Part shown: positions 1 to 12,398 of the stretch, piece by piece | How the letters are laid out: the number at the start of each line of letters is the position of its first letter | Numbering within the stretch: the first letter of the stretch is position 1 | Assembly (NCBI GenBank): GCA_039654915.1 | Contig: CM077593.1 | Coordinates: 38,286,501 to 38,350,500, forward strand | Direction: 5' to 3' | Origin: Aquilaria yunnanensis | Taxonomy: Eukaryota > Streptophyta > Magnoliopsida > Malvales > Thymelaeaceae | DNA: 64,000 nucleotides | Notes under the pieces: generated by a model | The model's input: only the letters and a program-made list of their open reading frames with translations | Told to the model about the DNA's origin: nothing | Database searches by the model: none | Made by a program: the position numbers and the translations under genes

Positions 1-2509
1 TTCTGAAAGCTGTCTTTGGGACATCTTCTTCTCTGACTCTCAGCTGGAAGTATCCAGATCTGAGGTCTATTTTGGAAAAGACCTTAGCTCCCTTTAACTG
101 ATCAAATAGATCCTCGATCCTTGGGAGGGGGTACTTATTCTTAATGGTTAGTGCATTGAGCTTCCTGTAATCGATGCACAACCTAAGGGTTCCATCTTTC
201 TTCTTCACAAAAAGTACAGGTGCTCCCCAAGGAGATGTACTTGGCCTTATGAAACCCTTCTCAAGCAACTCATCCAGTTGCTTCTTTAGTTCCACCATTT
301 CAGGAATAGCCATCCTGTAAGGAGCAATAGATGCTGGTGCGGCTCCTGGCACCAATTTGATCTCAAACTCAACCTCTCTTGCAGGAGGGAGTCCTGGGAG
401 ATCAGTGGGGAACACTTCAGGGAATTCTCTTGCTATGGGTATTTTACCCAGCTCTATTTCAACTTCAGTTCCATTTAACCCTAGGTATTCACCTTTTATT
501 ATTAGGGGTATGTGTTCCACCACTTTCAAAAGATGTTCTAGGACTAACCTAGAAGATTTTTTCAAAGATTGAGGTTTGTGTCCAGGCAGATAAAGTTGCC
601 TGGCATGGCCGTCTATGACTACCCGGTTGGTACTAAGCCAGTTCATACCTAGTATGATATCATATCCATTAGTATCCAAGATTATTAGGTCGGCTCTAAG
701 CTCTAGCTCACCTAGCCTAAGCATGCAATCTTTTACCATATGGTATGTTATCAAGACCTCGTTCCCGGCAGTTTTAACCAGGTACATTTTATCCGTATTG
801 CATACTTCTAGGTTCATATCTTTAACTAGCTTAGAGGAAACTATAGATAAAGATGCACCAGTATCAAATAAAACTGATACCTCATAACCATTAATAATAA
901 TGGTACCTGCAAGAGTTTGCCTGACCAGCCCGGCCTGGTCCATTTCTTCTTCATCGTCCCCAGCTCTGTTGTCCTCTGGGTCCTCTCGTGCTTTTCTCGA
1001 ACTCTCAATCTGGAATACTCTTCCAGCAGCTTGAGCTTGTTTATTCCTGCCCTGGGGCATGCTAGGGCCCTGGTCCCTCCTCGGTGGTGGAGGTATATTG
1101 GGCCTCTTTATGGGCAATTGTCTATGTGCCCATCTATTATTGAACCCTCCCGGGGTCCTCTGATCTTCTCCCTTGGCAGGGCAGTCTTTTACCCAGTGAT
1201 CCTGGGCGCCGCATTTTAGGCATCCGGAAGTGAGCCTGTAGCATGGCTTTTGGCCATGGAACTTACCACACGTTTCACATTGTGGCCCGTAGGGGGCTGT
1301 GGCCTTCATTCTCTTATCCATTCTTGGCTCATATGCCAAGCTATCTTTTCCTCTCCTTTTAGAGGGCTTTTGTAGTCTACTGGTACTTCCGGAGCCAATC
1401 ATGAATTGTCCCCTGAACTCTTGCTCTAGGGCCATAGCCTTCTGTACAATGTCGTGGTATTTGTTGGCTCCTACTGCTCTGAGTATTTGCCTCAGCTCTG
1501 GCCTAAGTCCTCGAAGGAACCTCTTGGCCTTTATATCCTCTCGATCATCGTACTGTGGTGCATATCTTATGAGGTTACTGAACCTCTGTTCATATTCTAG
1601 TACGGAGAGCTCTTTCTGCTCAAGCAGGTCAAACTCAACCTGCTTTTGGTCTTTCTGTGCTTCACCGATGTATTGTTGATGAAACACTTGTTCGAATTCG
1701 GGCCATCTCATTGCTCTTCTACTTTGAGCAGGCCGCCTAGCATTTTTGCTAGCATATGTCCTATGGACTGCTCTCCACCATAACTCAGCATTTCCTTCTA
1801 GTTTGAAGGTTGCCAGTAAGACCTTCTGAGAAGCGGAAACCTCCATTCTCTCAAAGATCTTTTCGATCTGGTTTTTCCAGAATTCTGCTTCATCTGGGTT
1901 ACAGCTTCCTTTAAATACTGGAGGTTTTAGGGCAAGGAACCCCTCCAATTGGCCTTCTCTTAGGCCCCCAGCATTATCAATATTGGGCCTCCCTCTTTGC
2001 GCCCTCACTGCCCTGGTGGTGGCAGTGAGTTGGGTAGGTCCATCAATATCCTCCATGTCCAGCTCTTCTGCATCTGGACTTTCTTCCTCTTCTTCTCTTA
2101 ATTCTTGTTGGATCTCAGATCTTATTCTTCTTGCTCGTGGGTTTCTTCTTTCTTCATCCTCATCATCGCCATTCTCGCTAGCTTGATCATCGAGTACAGG
2201 TTCTTTTCCTGGCCTCCTTCTCATTGGTGGCTCTCTTTGCTGCCCAGCAGGCTCTGGGACTTGGGCTTGACCCCTTGCCAGGATCTGCATGCTAGCTGCT
2301 AATTGGGCCATATTGGCCTGCATAGCTTCCATCATTGCTTCCATTCTTGCTTCTCTTCTTTCTTGGGCATTAATGCTAGGCCCAGTAACATTAGCCCTGA
2401 TGGGCTCATAAGGCCTGACTTGGGCCTCTGGCACAAAGCCAGCATTTTCATTCCCTTGATGGGAATTTTCATTTCCATTTCGGCCTCGGTTCATATTTCT
2501 GGTTCTCAT
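1..2509 (-). CDS. Chromovirus A gag-pol polyprotein (3' part beyond window)
   Basis: Structural and enzymatic polyprotein of a Ty3/gypsy retrotransposon. Reading the minus strand from the ATG at 2509 (an in-frame ATG also lies at 2554) there is no stop to the window edge, about 836 codons. Order: an acidic, Glu/Arg-rich N-terminus; a retrotransposon gag capsid region (WPEFEQVF block); a zinc knuckle C-x2-C-x4-H-x4-C at about residues 430-443; a retroviral-type aspartic protease with FDTGAS (catalytic Asp about 549); then the start of reverse transcriptase ([35 protein letters not shown]). The window ends before the YxDD active site, so RNase H and integrase are not seen. The undamaged frame is unlike every other gag-pol here and suggests a young copy. 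Clade (Tekay-like chromovirus) is inferred from RT motifs, the LTR size and the primer site. Confidence 0.93.
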   Translation of the reverse strand, partial: MRTRNMNRGRNGNENSHQGNENAGFVPEAQVRPYEPIRANVTGPSINAQERREARMEAMMEAMQANMAQLAASMQILARGQAQVPEPAGQQREPPMRRRPGKEPVLDDQASENGDDEDEERRNPRARRIRSEIQQELREEEEESPDAEELDMEDIDGPTQLTATTRAVRAQRGRPNIDNAGGLREGQLEGFLALKPPVFKGSCNPDEAEFWKNQIEKIFERMEVSASQKVLLATFKLEGNAELWWRAVHRTYASKNARRPAQSRRAMRWPEFEQVFHQQYIGEAQKDQKQVEFDLLEQKELSVLEYEQRFSNLIRYAPQYDDREDIKAKRFLRGLRPELRQILRAVGANKYHDIVQKAMALEQEFRGQFMIGSGSTSRLQKPSKRRGKDSLAYEPRMDKRMKATAPYGPQCETCGKFHGQKPCYRLTSGCLKCGAQDHWVKDCPAKGEDQRTPGGFNNRWAHRQLPIKRPNIPPPPRRDQGPSMPQGRNKQAQAAGRVFQIESSRKAREDPEDNRAGDDEEEMDQAGLVRQTLAGTIIINGYEVSVLFDTGASLSIVSSKLVKDMNLEVCNTDKMYLVKTAGNEVLITYHMVKDCMLRLGELELRADLIILDTNGYDIILGMNWLSTNRVVIDGHARQLYLPGHKPQSLKKSSRLVLEHLLKVVEHIPLIIKGEYLGLNGTEVEIELGKIPIAREFPEVFPTDLPGLPPAREVEFEIKLVPGAAPASIAPYRMAIPEMVELKKQLDELLEKGFIRPSTSPWGAPVLFVKKKDGTLRLCIDYRKLNALTIKNKYPLPRIEDLFDQLKGAKVFSKIDLRSGYFQLRVREEDVPKTAFR

Positions 2510-2641
2510 CCTACAATTAACAACAAGCAAGGCACACAATTGCTCAATATTCATAAATATTCATTAGTGGACTTAACCTATGTGGGAACAAGTCTATACT
2601 AAGAATCATAGACCAAAACTTTGGTCCTTCAGAGCAAACTT

Positions 2642-2653
2642 GCTCTGATAACA
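2642..2653 (-). other. Primer binding site of element A (tRNA-iMet type)
   Basis: On the minus strand this reads TGTTATCAGAGC, one mismatch from the canonical plant initiator-Met primer site TGGTATCAGAGC. It lies three bases inside the LTR edge, between the LTR and the gag leader. Confidence 0.8.
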
Positions 2654-2656
2654 AGC

Positions 2657-5370
2657 TGTCGTGCCCTAAACTGCCCCTGGCCCATCCGGGCCCAATTATC
2701 TAAAACATGCAGCGGAAGTTTAATTAAATCGAAGGGACTTTTATTACTCACTAAGACTTATGGGCACGAACCCCAGGATACTTACTGGTACTAGCTTGTT
2801 ATGTTCTTATTAAAGGTTTAAGTTTAAGTGCTCTTGGAAACAAACTAGCACTTATGTGGATTTCATGTGTTCATTTTCATGGTATTTACCAAGCTTTAGC
2901 CAAGATTATGCATGGCATCCAAAACACCAACTTAAGTTTGAAAACTTATTTTCATGCATATGGTTTGCATGCTTATGTGTTTTAGTGTTCACTAGTGCAC
3001 ATAATCACTTAATGCCTTTAGATGCAACTAATGCTTAGGCATATATTAATTCACGTACGTGCACTTGAATTCCTTATTAGCCAATCTTTACACATGCATC
3101 CAATTTCATGCTTCTCCAAGTTTATTTGCATGTTTTTCTTTGAGTGCGCATACAAAGCCAAACATAGCATGCTTTCAACATAAACATGGGCTTATGAGCC
3201 TTTTCCATACTTAACATGCATATGGCCCAAAATTAACCAAGAACATATTCAAATTTTCTAATTTCTTATTTAAGCCCAAAACATGCATTTAAGCCCAATT
3301 TATACATGCTTCCGATTTTCATGAAAATCATACTTCCATAAAACATGCATGGGCCTTGGTAAGTCCACCAAGCAATAAAAACACCCAAAGTGTCCATAGT
3401 CCATATTACAAGCCCAAAATACTAAGTTTGGCCAAATTTTAGCTAAGTCCATAAATTTGGTCATTTAACTAAGACCAACTATTACATGCTTAAAAGCAAG
3501 CCATAATCCAAAGAACACAAATCCACCTTAAGACGTTGTTCCCACAGTTTCTAGACTCGTAGTCCTGCACACAAAGTCCACATTTTATTAGCTTGATTTT
3601 CAAGCAACTAAAGGTAAATACTTAGAATAAATTGAGCAAATAGTATTTACATACTCAACCTCAACACCACAGAAAGAGTACTTAGGACTCTTAGCTCAAT
3701 CTTTCGAGCACACTTTTTCCTACAAAGGTAGAGTAGGGCGGGTGAGATTTAAATCTCAATAAGGATTCCGTATGGCTTCCAAAGCCTAACATATGGCCTT
3801 TATGGCCTAACATATGCCAAGAATGTAATGGCAATAAATATTCCAAAAATCCTGCAAAGAAAACATAAAGACAAAGAAAACACAAAGATACATGTATATA
3901 CAATAATAATCGAAATCGGGGGTTAGCATGCACAACAAATTCATAGAAGCACACAAACACACGCCACTTAACACCTTGATTTACAGAAGGGCAGCAAGCA
4001 TCCCTCAAGTTTTATTTCATTAATTTCATATACTTTTCATTTTCGGAGATCTCACTTAGCATAGGAATTTAAGGTGGCCTACTTAAATCCTAGCCCATAA
4101 TGCTTGCTTACTTAACTTAGCTCATGAGCGATACAGAATTGCCGAAGCAATAATTTAACTTATGCCCTCTTAGCACACCTAGGATCATATGGTTCTTTGA
4201 CCATCACCTAGGGGCCCGAATACTCAAAGAGTATAGGAATCCTTACCAATACCGAAAGCTTCTTAGAAGCTTGTTTTCCTTCGATTTCCTCGCTTGTTGG
4301 TTTCTAGAAATGATTTTCTAGCACAAGAACCAAAATGGCCAAATAAATTAGTAATCCATAAAATACCAAGAACACTTGGTAATTATCTTAAAGAAATCAA
4401 AATACCAAGAATACTTGGTTCACACTTACGAAACCTCGACTAGGAGGTGAGACCGAATTTTGTGTGCTTGATGTTCTTCAAATTTTTTTCTTGATTCTTC
4501 CTCCCAATGAGCTTAGAAGCTCATATACATAAAGAACTCCTTGAGAAGAGTTCAAAACCTCTAAGAAATGAAGTTGGCCGAATTTCTCTCCTTGGTTTTC
4601 TTTGAATCTTTTACTTGATTCTTGCTCTTTGGGTGTTTAGAGCATGAATTCCACCAAGAACACTTGGTTTTAATTTATGGAAGGGTGATTTCTAGTGATG
4701 GCAGAATTTTTGGAGGAAAGAGAAGAGTTAGAAATGTTCTTGGAGAGAAGAACAAGTGTTGGCCAAAACTAGAGAGAAGGGAGAGAGAGTTTGTAGAGAG
4801 AGATTGAAGAAAGAGAGTGAAATGGCTTGAATGAGGTGAGATGAGTGAAGAAATGTATTTTGTTGAATGGGGGAGTGTATGTACGGTTATGGGTGTTCAA
4901 AATGGGTGGGAATAATGCCTTAGTGGAGTAATAATTCAAATGGGAAGTGGGAGACAAAGTGGGGGGACAAATTGGAAGAGTTGGTGAAGGTGGGGGACAA
5001 AGGTGAGTGGAGGTGTGGGTGGAGGTGGAGGTGGCATAAAATATATTATTTTGAATGGACATGGCTAGCCATGGCATCCAAGGCCATGAAAATGGGTCAA
5101 TTCCCCACTTAGTCCTCCAATCTTTTGAATTTGGGCAATTGAGCCCAACTTACAACAATTCCTTTGTTCAATTGAGTCCTTCATCTTTGAAATCCACCAT
5201 TTTCACCATTATTTTTCTTGGCCTAAGCCAAGCTTAATTTCATGAATCCTTAACACTTTATTTAATGTCCCCTCACATTAATTCAGCTAAATTCCCAAAT
5301 TAGGAAAATTCTTTGGCTCCCAATCCACTTACCCCGGGACCTAATCAGTTTGGATTTTCCGGGCATTACA
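2657..5370 (-). repeat. 5' LTR of chromovirus A (2.7 kb)
   Basis: On the plus strand the repeat begins TGTCGTGCCC next to the primer site and ends GGGCATTACA, exactly where integrase coding sequence of element B resumes. The right-hand target duplication should be TAAAG (5371-5375); its partner is outside the window. The LTR is AT-rich with no coding potential. It contains a purine-rich, GGG-rich tract at about 4770-5035. Related but clearly diverged sequence forms solo LTR F (49625-52946). The partner 3' LTR is off the left edge, so the age of A cannot be judged here. Confidence 0.88.
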
Positions 5371-8300
5371 TAAAGTGTGCCGACTTCGTCAATCTGTCAA
5401 CCACTACCCAAATAGCATCATGTTGACTCCGGGTGGTCGGTAACCCCACTAGGAAATCCATAGTAACGGATCCCCACTTCCTCACTGGTAGAGATAAACT
5501 CTGAAGTGTGCCTGCTGGTTTCTGGTGTTCAGCTTTCACCACCTGACATGTCAAACACTTTGCCACATGTCCTCGTACATCTCTCTTCAGTCCTGGCCAC
5601 CAAAAATGTGTTTTCAGATCTTGATACATCTTACTAACACCAGGATGAATACTCAATGTGCTGCTATGTGCCTCCTGTAGGACTTGCTGTCTAAGTCCCT
5701 CAACATTCGACACATAGAGTCGATCACCATAATGCAGTATTCCATCTTTGTACTTGAACTCTTTCTTCAAAGCACCAGTCTTAGCTTCACCTGAAATCTT
5801 CTTCAACAATGGATCTTTCAACTGAGCTTCTCTGACTCTGGTTAACCAAGCCGTCTGAATCTCCAAAACGTAGACTAAGGATTTTTCTCGACTTTGCCAT
5901 AATTCATGCAAAGCTAAGAAACAATCCTTCAATGCTCCTTCTGAAGAATCTGTAGCCTGATCCTTGGACAAGATCACTCCTGTGTACTTCCGGCTCAAAG
6001 CATCTGCTACAACGTTCCCTTTACCAGCACAATACTCGATCGAACAATCATAGTCTTTAATGTACTCAATCCATCGCCGCTGTCTCATGTTCAGATCCTT
6101 CTGAGTAAACAAATACTTCAAACTCTTGTGATCAGTGAAGATTCTGAACGATCTTCCCATCAAATAATGTCTCCATAATTTCAGTGCAAAGATCACTGCT
6201 GCAAGCTCAAGATCATGAACAGGGTAGTTCAACTCATTAGGCCTCAGCTGTCTCGAACCATAAGCAATCACCTGACTGTCCTGATGTAGAACACAACCCA
6301 AACCTGAACCTGACGCATCAGTATAAACTGTAAAGGCTCTGTCCGGGTCTGGTAATACAAGTGTGGGTGCACTGGTCAACTTTTCCTTCAGCTTCATGTA
6401 GGCTTCTTCACACTTCGGTGTCCACTCAAATTTCTGAGCTTTCCTGGTCAATGCTGTCAACGGCGTAGCTATCACAGAGAATTTCTCTATGAAGCGTCTG
6501 TAGTAACCTGCTAGACCCAAGAAACTCCTGACCTCTGTAACTGTAGTCGGTCTCTTCCAATCAACCACTGCTTGAACCTTTTCAGGATCAACTGACAAAC
6601 CTTGAGCACTGATAATATGCCCCAAAAACTGAATCCTCTCGGACCAAAACTCACACTTAGAAAATTTTGCATAGTACTGATTATCCTTCAGCACTTGCAA
6701 AACCGTTCTAAGGTGCTCCTCATGCTCTGCTGTAGACTGTGAATATATCAGAATATCGTCGATGAAGACCTCAACAAACTGATCCAGAATGGCTTAAAGA
6801 TCCGATTCATAGCTTCCATAAACACTGCTGGAGCATTAGTCACACCAAAAGGCATAACCATATACTCATAATGCCCGTACCTTGTCCTGAAGGCAGTCTT
6901 CGGAATGTCTTCCTCCTTAACTCTGATCTGAAAATACCCAGACCGAAGATCAATCCTGGAAAACACTCTCGCTCCTCTGAGTCTGTCAAACAAATCATCA
7001 ATTCTAGGAAGTGGATACTTATTCTTAACTGTCACTGCATTCAACTTCCTGTAATCGATGCACAACCTGAAAGTTCCATCCTTCTTCTTCACAAATAATA
7101 CTGGAGCTCCCCACGGTGATACACTCGGTCTTATGAAACCTTTCCCTAGCAGTTCCTCCAACTGCTTCTTCAACTCATCCATCTCAGGAGCCGACATCCT
7201 ATAAGGTGGTACTGAAATAGGCTCAACCCCTGGTTGCAGATGGATAGCAAACTCAGTATCCCTCCTAGGTGGTAACCCAGGTAACTCCACTGGAAACACC
7301 TCAGGAAACTGATTAGCTACAGGAATGCTTCCCAACTCTTCCTCTATAGCTACTCCATTCAACGAATAATACTCCTCTTCACCCACTACAGGGATGGTAT
7401 CTACAAGTCTAAGATGTAAACTCTTAGCACTAGATGCCAACCCTCCTGTGCAAGTCACTCTAGCTCCTTGAGCATCAGTGATGTCAACTGAGTGATTCGC
7501 ACAGTTAATTCGTGCCTTGTGCTTACTCAACCAATCCATTCCCAGCACCAGGTCATATGATTTCAACTCAATCACCCACAACTCACAACAAAAGTCATGA
7601 TCACCTAACTGCAAAGGATACCTAGTAACCACTTCATTGGTCACAATAAAACCTCTCCCTGCAGTCCTGATGAGTCTCAACTCACCCGCAATTTCACGCT
7701 GTAAACTATGCTTATCTACCAAGGCAGAAGATATCACTGAAAGAGTAGCTCCCGTATCGAAAAGCACTCTAACACTACTGCTCAGAAAAGTAAAATTACC
7801 TCGTACAGCTGGCGGTTCTCTGGCCGCCTGGTTCGTCAAAGCGAAGACTCTTGGGTTCACTGCTGCAGCAACTACTCCAGGCCGGTTCCCAATAGCAAGC
7901 GGTACTGGAGGTAGAACCCGAGATGGACCTGTAACTGAACGAACTCTTGGGCAGTCCCTGGCCCAATGCCCTCTCTGACCACAGACATTACAAATATCTG
8001 TGCCCAGTGTACATGGTCTTCCACCATGGAACCGTCTGCACCTAGGACACACACCTGTCCTCCTCCTCTTAGATGGATCCTGGTTCCCTACCATTGGTCG
8101 CTTTCCAGCACTTTTCCCCAAGTTAGATGGCCCAGCTTCCACCTTTTTCACAGGTGCCCTGGAATCCTCGAATTCCCTTTCCAATGCCAATGCCTTCTGA
8201 ACCATCTGGCGATAACTCCTGATATCAACTGTCGCCATATACCTCCTGAAAATAGGCTTCAGGCCCTGGGAAAACTTCTTGGCTTTCAGCTCCTCATTAC

Positions 8301-9057
8301 CCAACATATATGGAGCATACCGGATAAGTGAATTGTATCGCTGCTCATACTCTCGTACTGACATCTCTCCCTGTGTCAGATTCTCAAACTGGATCCTCCT
8401 CTGATCCTGTGCAGCTTCACTTATATACTCCTGTCTAAACTTCTTCTCGAAGTCTGACCACTTGAGCACCTTTTTCTTGTGCTCTGGACGAGTGCCGTTA
8501 CTCTCCCTCAGCAACTCCATCACATCATCCCACCAAAGACTGGCTCTCCCTCTCAAAAAGAAAGGTACTAGAACCATCCTCTGCTCTGTCTCATAACCAC
8601 CACAAGTAAAGAGGCGGTTCATAACAGACAACCAATCCTCTGCTCTGTCAGGATCTCCCGTCCCATCAAAGCTAGGTGGATCAACTGTCTTGAACTTTTC
8701 CAGCAACCTCATCTGATGTGGAGTGTCTCCCCTCCTTGGAGCCTCCATCATCTCTGGTTCCTCAACCTCCTCAAGAACTTGATTTCTGGGTTCCTGAGCT
8801 CTAGGCACTTGCTGTTGCTCAGCATGCCTTTCCTGTTCCTGTTGTGGCTCAACTTCCTCCTGGGCAACACCTCTGTCCCCATAATCTCTGAACATCTCTG
8901 TTACAAGAGTGTTCATACCCTGTGCCACCTGAGACATAGTCTCAGTCAAACCCTGTAGCACTCTGGATATCTCATCCAACCTCGCCACAACTGGGTCACT
9001 AGAACCTTCACCAGGTTCCCTAGTCCCCCTCGAAGTTCCAGACCTCGTATCAACCAT
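5371..9057 (-). pseudogene. Chromovirus B gag-pol, one frameshift, truncated by element A
   Basis: Translation starts at MVDTRSG (9057); a slightly longer in-frame ATG at 9075 lies in the leader. The first frame (to about 6790) holds a gag capsid region, a double zinc-binding stretch ending C-x2-C-x4-H-x4-C (last Cys codon at 7951-7953), protease FDTGATLS (Asp codon 7756-7758) and the front half of reverse transcriptase. Comparison with element C shows one base missing near 6788, which shifts the frame just before the FIDD active-site motif. The second frame (from about 6700) carries the rest of RT, an RNase H ([10 protein letters not shown]...), an integrase HHCC finger (HPGVSKMY...KCLTCQ) and the start of the integrase core up to DRLTKSAHF, where element A begins. 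Apart from the frameshift and the insertion no other lesion was seen. Confidence 0.92.
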
Positions 9058-9181
9058 AATAACCTGCAACCACAACCAGACAACATTTCCCCAGATGTTG
9101 GTCAGTACTAACTTCCTAGCACTTGGACTTTACTACTAGATCTCAGTCTAAGCCTCCAATATCTATGAAATAAAACCCTTA

Positions 9182-9193
9182 GCTCTGATACCA
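9182..9193 (-). other. Primer binding site of element B (tRNA-iMet)
   Basis: The minus strand reads TGGTATCAGAGC, a perfect match to the 3' end complement of plant initiator-Met tRNA. Seven bases separate it from the LTR. Confidence 0.9.
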
Positions 9194-10029
9194 AGAACAC
9201 TGACACGATCCCCGTGCCCCTGCCCGGGATACCCTGTGAGCGTTTGTCTCACGGTGGATTGTAATTGGCTAGCTGGTTATGTGTGTGGATTAAATCCAAT
9301 GCTACTAGTTGATTAACCTAGAAATGCAATATGTATGCACTTATGCTTTGACTTGGTTTATTAAAACCATAAAACATTTAATCATTTAGACATTTAGCCG
9401 GCTAGGTAAAATTCTATATAAATAAATACAAAAGGCCAAAGCATATCAAAATCAACCTTTGAGTGATTAACTACACATACACCGCTCGTGAAAGCATTTA
9501 TACATAAGTAACTAATGCTCTCACCCAGAGAACAATCCCCTGAGTCAAGGACTCTTTATAACATAAATACTGGAGGCAAAATAAAGTACTGTATCAAAAT
9601 ACAAGACTTTGCTGAGATCTTTTACCCTAGCTCCCACTTTGGACTCCTGTCCCAGTGGCGAGTCTCACAAGTCCTGTGCCAAGTGCTACTAGGCTCTGCA
9701 GCCAAAGGAAGAAGCAAGTTAGTACCACAGCCTGACCAACAGACCAATTAAACACTTAAGCAGGCTAGAAACTTAAAGTTTCTCAACTACCGTACCTTTA
9801 CACACAAAAAGGTACTACCGTGATAATCCTCAGCGATTATCCGGTCCTGCTACTTCAGACTCTGCATAACAAACAGGGAGTGAGAATTCAACATTCTCAG
9901 TAAGGGTCTTCGATGTACCTGCAAGAAAAATTACTAGGACTCTGGCTGCGAGCTCACACAGCATGAGGGTACTAGTCATATATATATATACTAGGCCGGT
10001 AGACCTCTCCTCAAGTAGTCCTCTGTATC

Positions 10030-10135
10030 AGGCCAAGTGCAATCACTTAGCAACCTGACACATATACAGGCCAAGCGCCATCACTTAGCAACCTGACATA
10101 TAGGCCAAGCGCTATCACTTAGCAACCTATCATAT
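10030..10135. repeat. Tandem repeat, three units of 34-38 bp, in LTR B
   Basis: Three consecutive copies start with AGGCCAAG and contain ATCACTTAGCAACCT: 10030-10067, 10068-10101 and 10102-10135, with a decayed partial copy after them. Absent from the corresponding part of both LTRs of element C, so it arose within the B lineage or was lost from C. Confidence 0.9.
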
Positions 10136-10555
10136 GGCTCAAGGGCGAACCTTAGCAAGCCTCATTCAAACATAGAACCTCTCACCTAATTGTTATGCAG
10201 GGGAATTTATGATGGGACTTGTAGACTAGGCCGCAGGGCCTCTTTGATGTAAACTAGATGAACAAGGTTTCGCCTCGTGGCCTCGTGGCTCCGGCACGGC
10301 TAGGCCGACGAGGGTTCTAAACCTCTCACCTGAGCTATTGATAGCTAATTAAGTTCAATTGCAACATTTGTTTCCTTACTTGTTGCCTAAGCAACTTACT
10401 TACCTCAAACAGTTCAAGAAAACTCATACTTCCGGTGGGACTTTCGGAAGTTTCGGAGTACCATCGGGATCCTCGGACCCTTAGGCACGTTCCGAGCCTT
10501 CCGTAGTCTCGGTCGGGTCAACGCAGCAAAAAGTCAAACCCTCCATTTTTAGGTG

Positions 10556-10684
10556 TTGGCGCCGCGTCGCCAAAGGCAAAAGGGATTGGCGACGCGTCGC
10601 CAACGAGCAGACGCTCTGTGAAGAAAAAATTGAATTGGCGACGCGTCGCCAATTTTCGGGCCAATTGGCGCCGCGTCGCCAATT
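10556..10684. repeat. Four palindromic GC-rich boxes in LTR B
   Basis: Four copies of a self-complementary box related to TTGGCGACGCGTCGCCAA lie at 10556-10573, 10586-10603, 10635-10652 and 10665-10682. The third is perfect over 22 bp including flanking AATT; the first and fourth have GCCGCG in place of GACGCG. Degraded versions occur at the same place in both C LTRs and in solo LTR H. Confidence 0.92.
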
Positions 10685-11713
10685 CTGCAGAAATGCAGAA
10701 TTTGGCCGATTGCTGCTACGAACTTTGGCAACCAAATACATATAGCAAACATGCATCAAAAGTTACCAAATTTCATACACATGAAGTACATGTTGCAAGG
10801 AACAAAACCAACTATCAAAGCCAAACTATGATGCATTAGAAGCATCAAACCAACCCTTCGAATTTAGCTAGTCCATCATAATTCCCAAAACGTTTCTTCA
10901 TACCATACCCAAAAATTACTCAACTTTCTCAATCCATTTCAATCCAAAAGCAATCCAACAACTTAAAAACACTTTCTCCCTTACCTTAACACCAAGAACA
11001 AGCAAGAATTCGAACCCTTCCTCTTCCAAATAAGCTTCCAAAGTTCTACACAAATTCAAACCAAAACAAAGCTCTAAAACATCAAAAACACCTCTTCCAA
11101 CCAAAACCCAAGCTTCCAATCAATCAAATAACATGAATTCAATCAAGAACATGAATCATACCTCGTTCAAAAACAGGGGATGGAGAAAAACGCCTCTCCA
11201 AGCTTCAAAAACATGGATTCAAGCTTGAAAATGCATCCTCCAAGCTTAAACACCCTTAATTGCACCTTTTGGCACCAAGATCACTTGATTCCAAGTTCAA
11301 TTTGAGAGAGAAATGAGTGAGGGAAGCTTAAGAACGTGTTAATGGCAGCTTCTCCCCCTCTTTCCCTTCTTAAACCCTCACTTAGCAACCAAGATCACCA
11401 AGGTTTCAAGTTAAGTGCAATTAGGTCCCCCATCTTTGTAACTTGACAATTCTTGATTAAATTCTTGTCTATTTGTTGAGTTTGAGTTAAGGTTAAAAGT
11501 TAAGTTCTAAAAATTCATTTTAAAACACTCGGGACTCGTCCCGGCCACTCAGGGTGCAAAATTACCATTTTGCCCCTGAACTTAGTTCAGAGCTTTATTC
11601 TTGTTGGAACTTAGTGAACTTTGGCAAACTTCTTAATTCTTGCTAGGCAAACTTAAATTAAACTTCTACACTAAATTCTAAAGTCCTTACCTCCCTCTAG
11701 AAGGGCCGTAACA

Positions 11714-12398
11714 ATACTGATGCATCTCATGTAGGATTAGGGTGTGTCTTGATGTGGGAGAAGTAGGCCATTGCTTTTGGGTCTAGACAATTAAGACCAC
11801 ATGAAAAGAACTATGCAGTACATGACCTGGAATTGGCAGCAGTCGTCTTTGCTCTTAAACAATGGAGACACTATCTTCTTGGTAATAGATTCCAAGTGTT
11901 TACAGACCACAAAAGTCTCAAGTACCTTTTTACCCAGAGGGACTTAAATATGAGACAAAGAAGATGGTTGGAATATTTGAAGGACTTTGACTGTGTAATT
12001 GAATACACAGCTGGGAAAGCCAATGTAGTGGCAGATGCTTTGAGTAGAAGCTACACTAGAGTACTCAAAGGTGGTGAAGTTGAAGATAAGGTCGAGAGCC
12101 TGAGTCTTACTTACTTGGCAAACCAATGGCTAGCTAAGGAAGGTGAGCAAATGAATGTACTCACCATTACACCAGAATGGAAGGAGATTATCAAGAAAGC
12201 TCAAGCTGGTGATGAGGAAATGGAGCTGATTTCTGGTCAGAAAAAGGGGGAACTATTCCAATTTTTTCCTTAAAATAAGGGGTGCTATACTTCCAGAATA
12301 GGTTCTATGTGCCTGAAAAGGACTACCTAAGGGTTCAAATTCTGGAAGAGGCTCACTCTAGTAAGTTGAGCATGCATCCAGGGGCCACAAAGATGTAC
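11714..12398 (+). pseudogene. Chromovirus fragment M: RNase H to integrase finger
   Basis: Plus-strand piece of a chromovirus pol. It starts inside RNase H (TDASHVGLG), continues through [20 protein letters not shown] and the DADALSR-type end of RNase H, and reaches the beginning of the integrase zinc finger (SSKLSMHPGATKMY). There is an in-frame stop near the start and a frameshift around 12250-12290. Both ends are insertion junctions: element B's LTR at the left and element L's LTR at the right. The flanking halves of M were not found in the window. Confidence 0.88.

Larger units (their letters stand above)
5371..11713 (-). mobile_element. Chromovirus B (interrupted; only 5' part in window)
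   Basis: Ty3/gypsy element on the minus strand: LTR 9201-11713, primer site 9182-9193, gag-pol 9057 down to 5371. It is cut by insertion of element A within the integrase core; the remaining integrase, chromodomain and 3' LTR must lie left of the window. It is inserted in chromovirus fragment M just after the LTR end GGGCCGTAACA, with ATACT (11714-11718) as the expected right target duplication. It belongs to the same family as complete element C (36361-46002), which shares LTR sequence, primer-site spacing and polyprotein. Confidence 0.9.
9201..11713 (-). repeat. 5' LTR of chromovirus B (2.5 kb)
   Basis: Plus-strand boundaries are TGACACGATC and GGGCCGTAACA. It is homologous to both LTRs of element C over most of its length, but carries two things C lacks or has in weaker form: a 34 bp tandem array (10030-10135) and four palindromic GC-rich boxes (10556-10684). 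No coding potential. A short AT microsatellite lies around 9980-9990. Confidence 0.88.

Noticed and set aside
357..1679. Several plus-strand open frames of 70-126 codons at the left end
   Set aside because: They are antisense to the open, motif-rich gag-pol of A; their length is explained by the codon bias of the opposite strand.
10030..10684. CRISPR-like array
   Set aside because: Short direct repeats and palindromes are inside a plant retrotransposon LTR; the 34 bp units are contiguous with no unique spacers.
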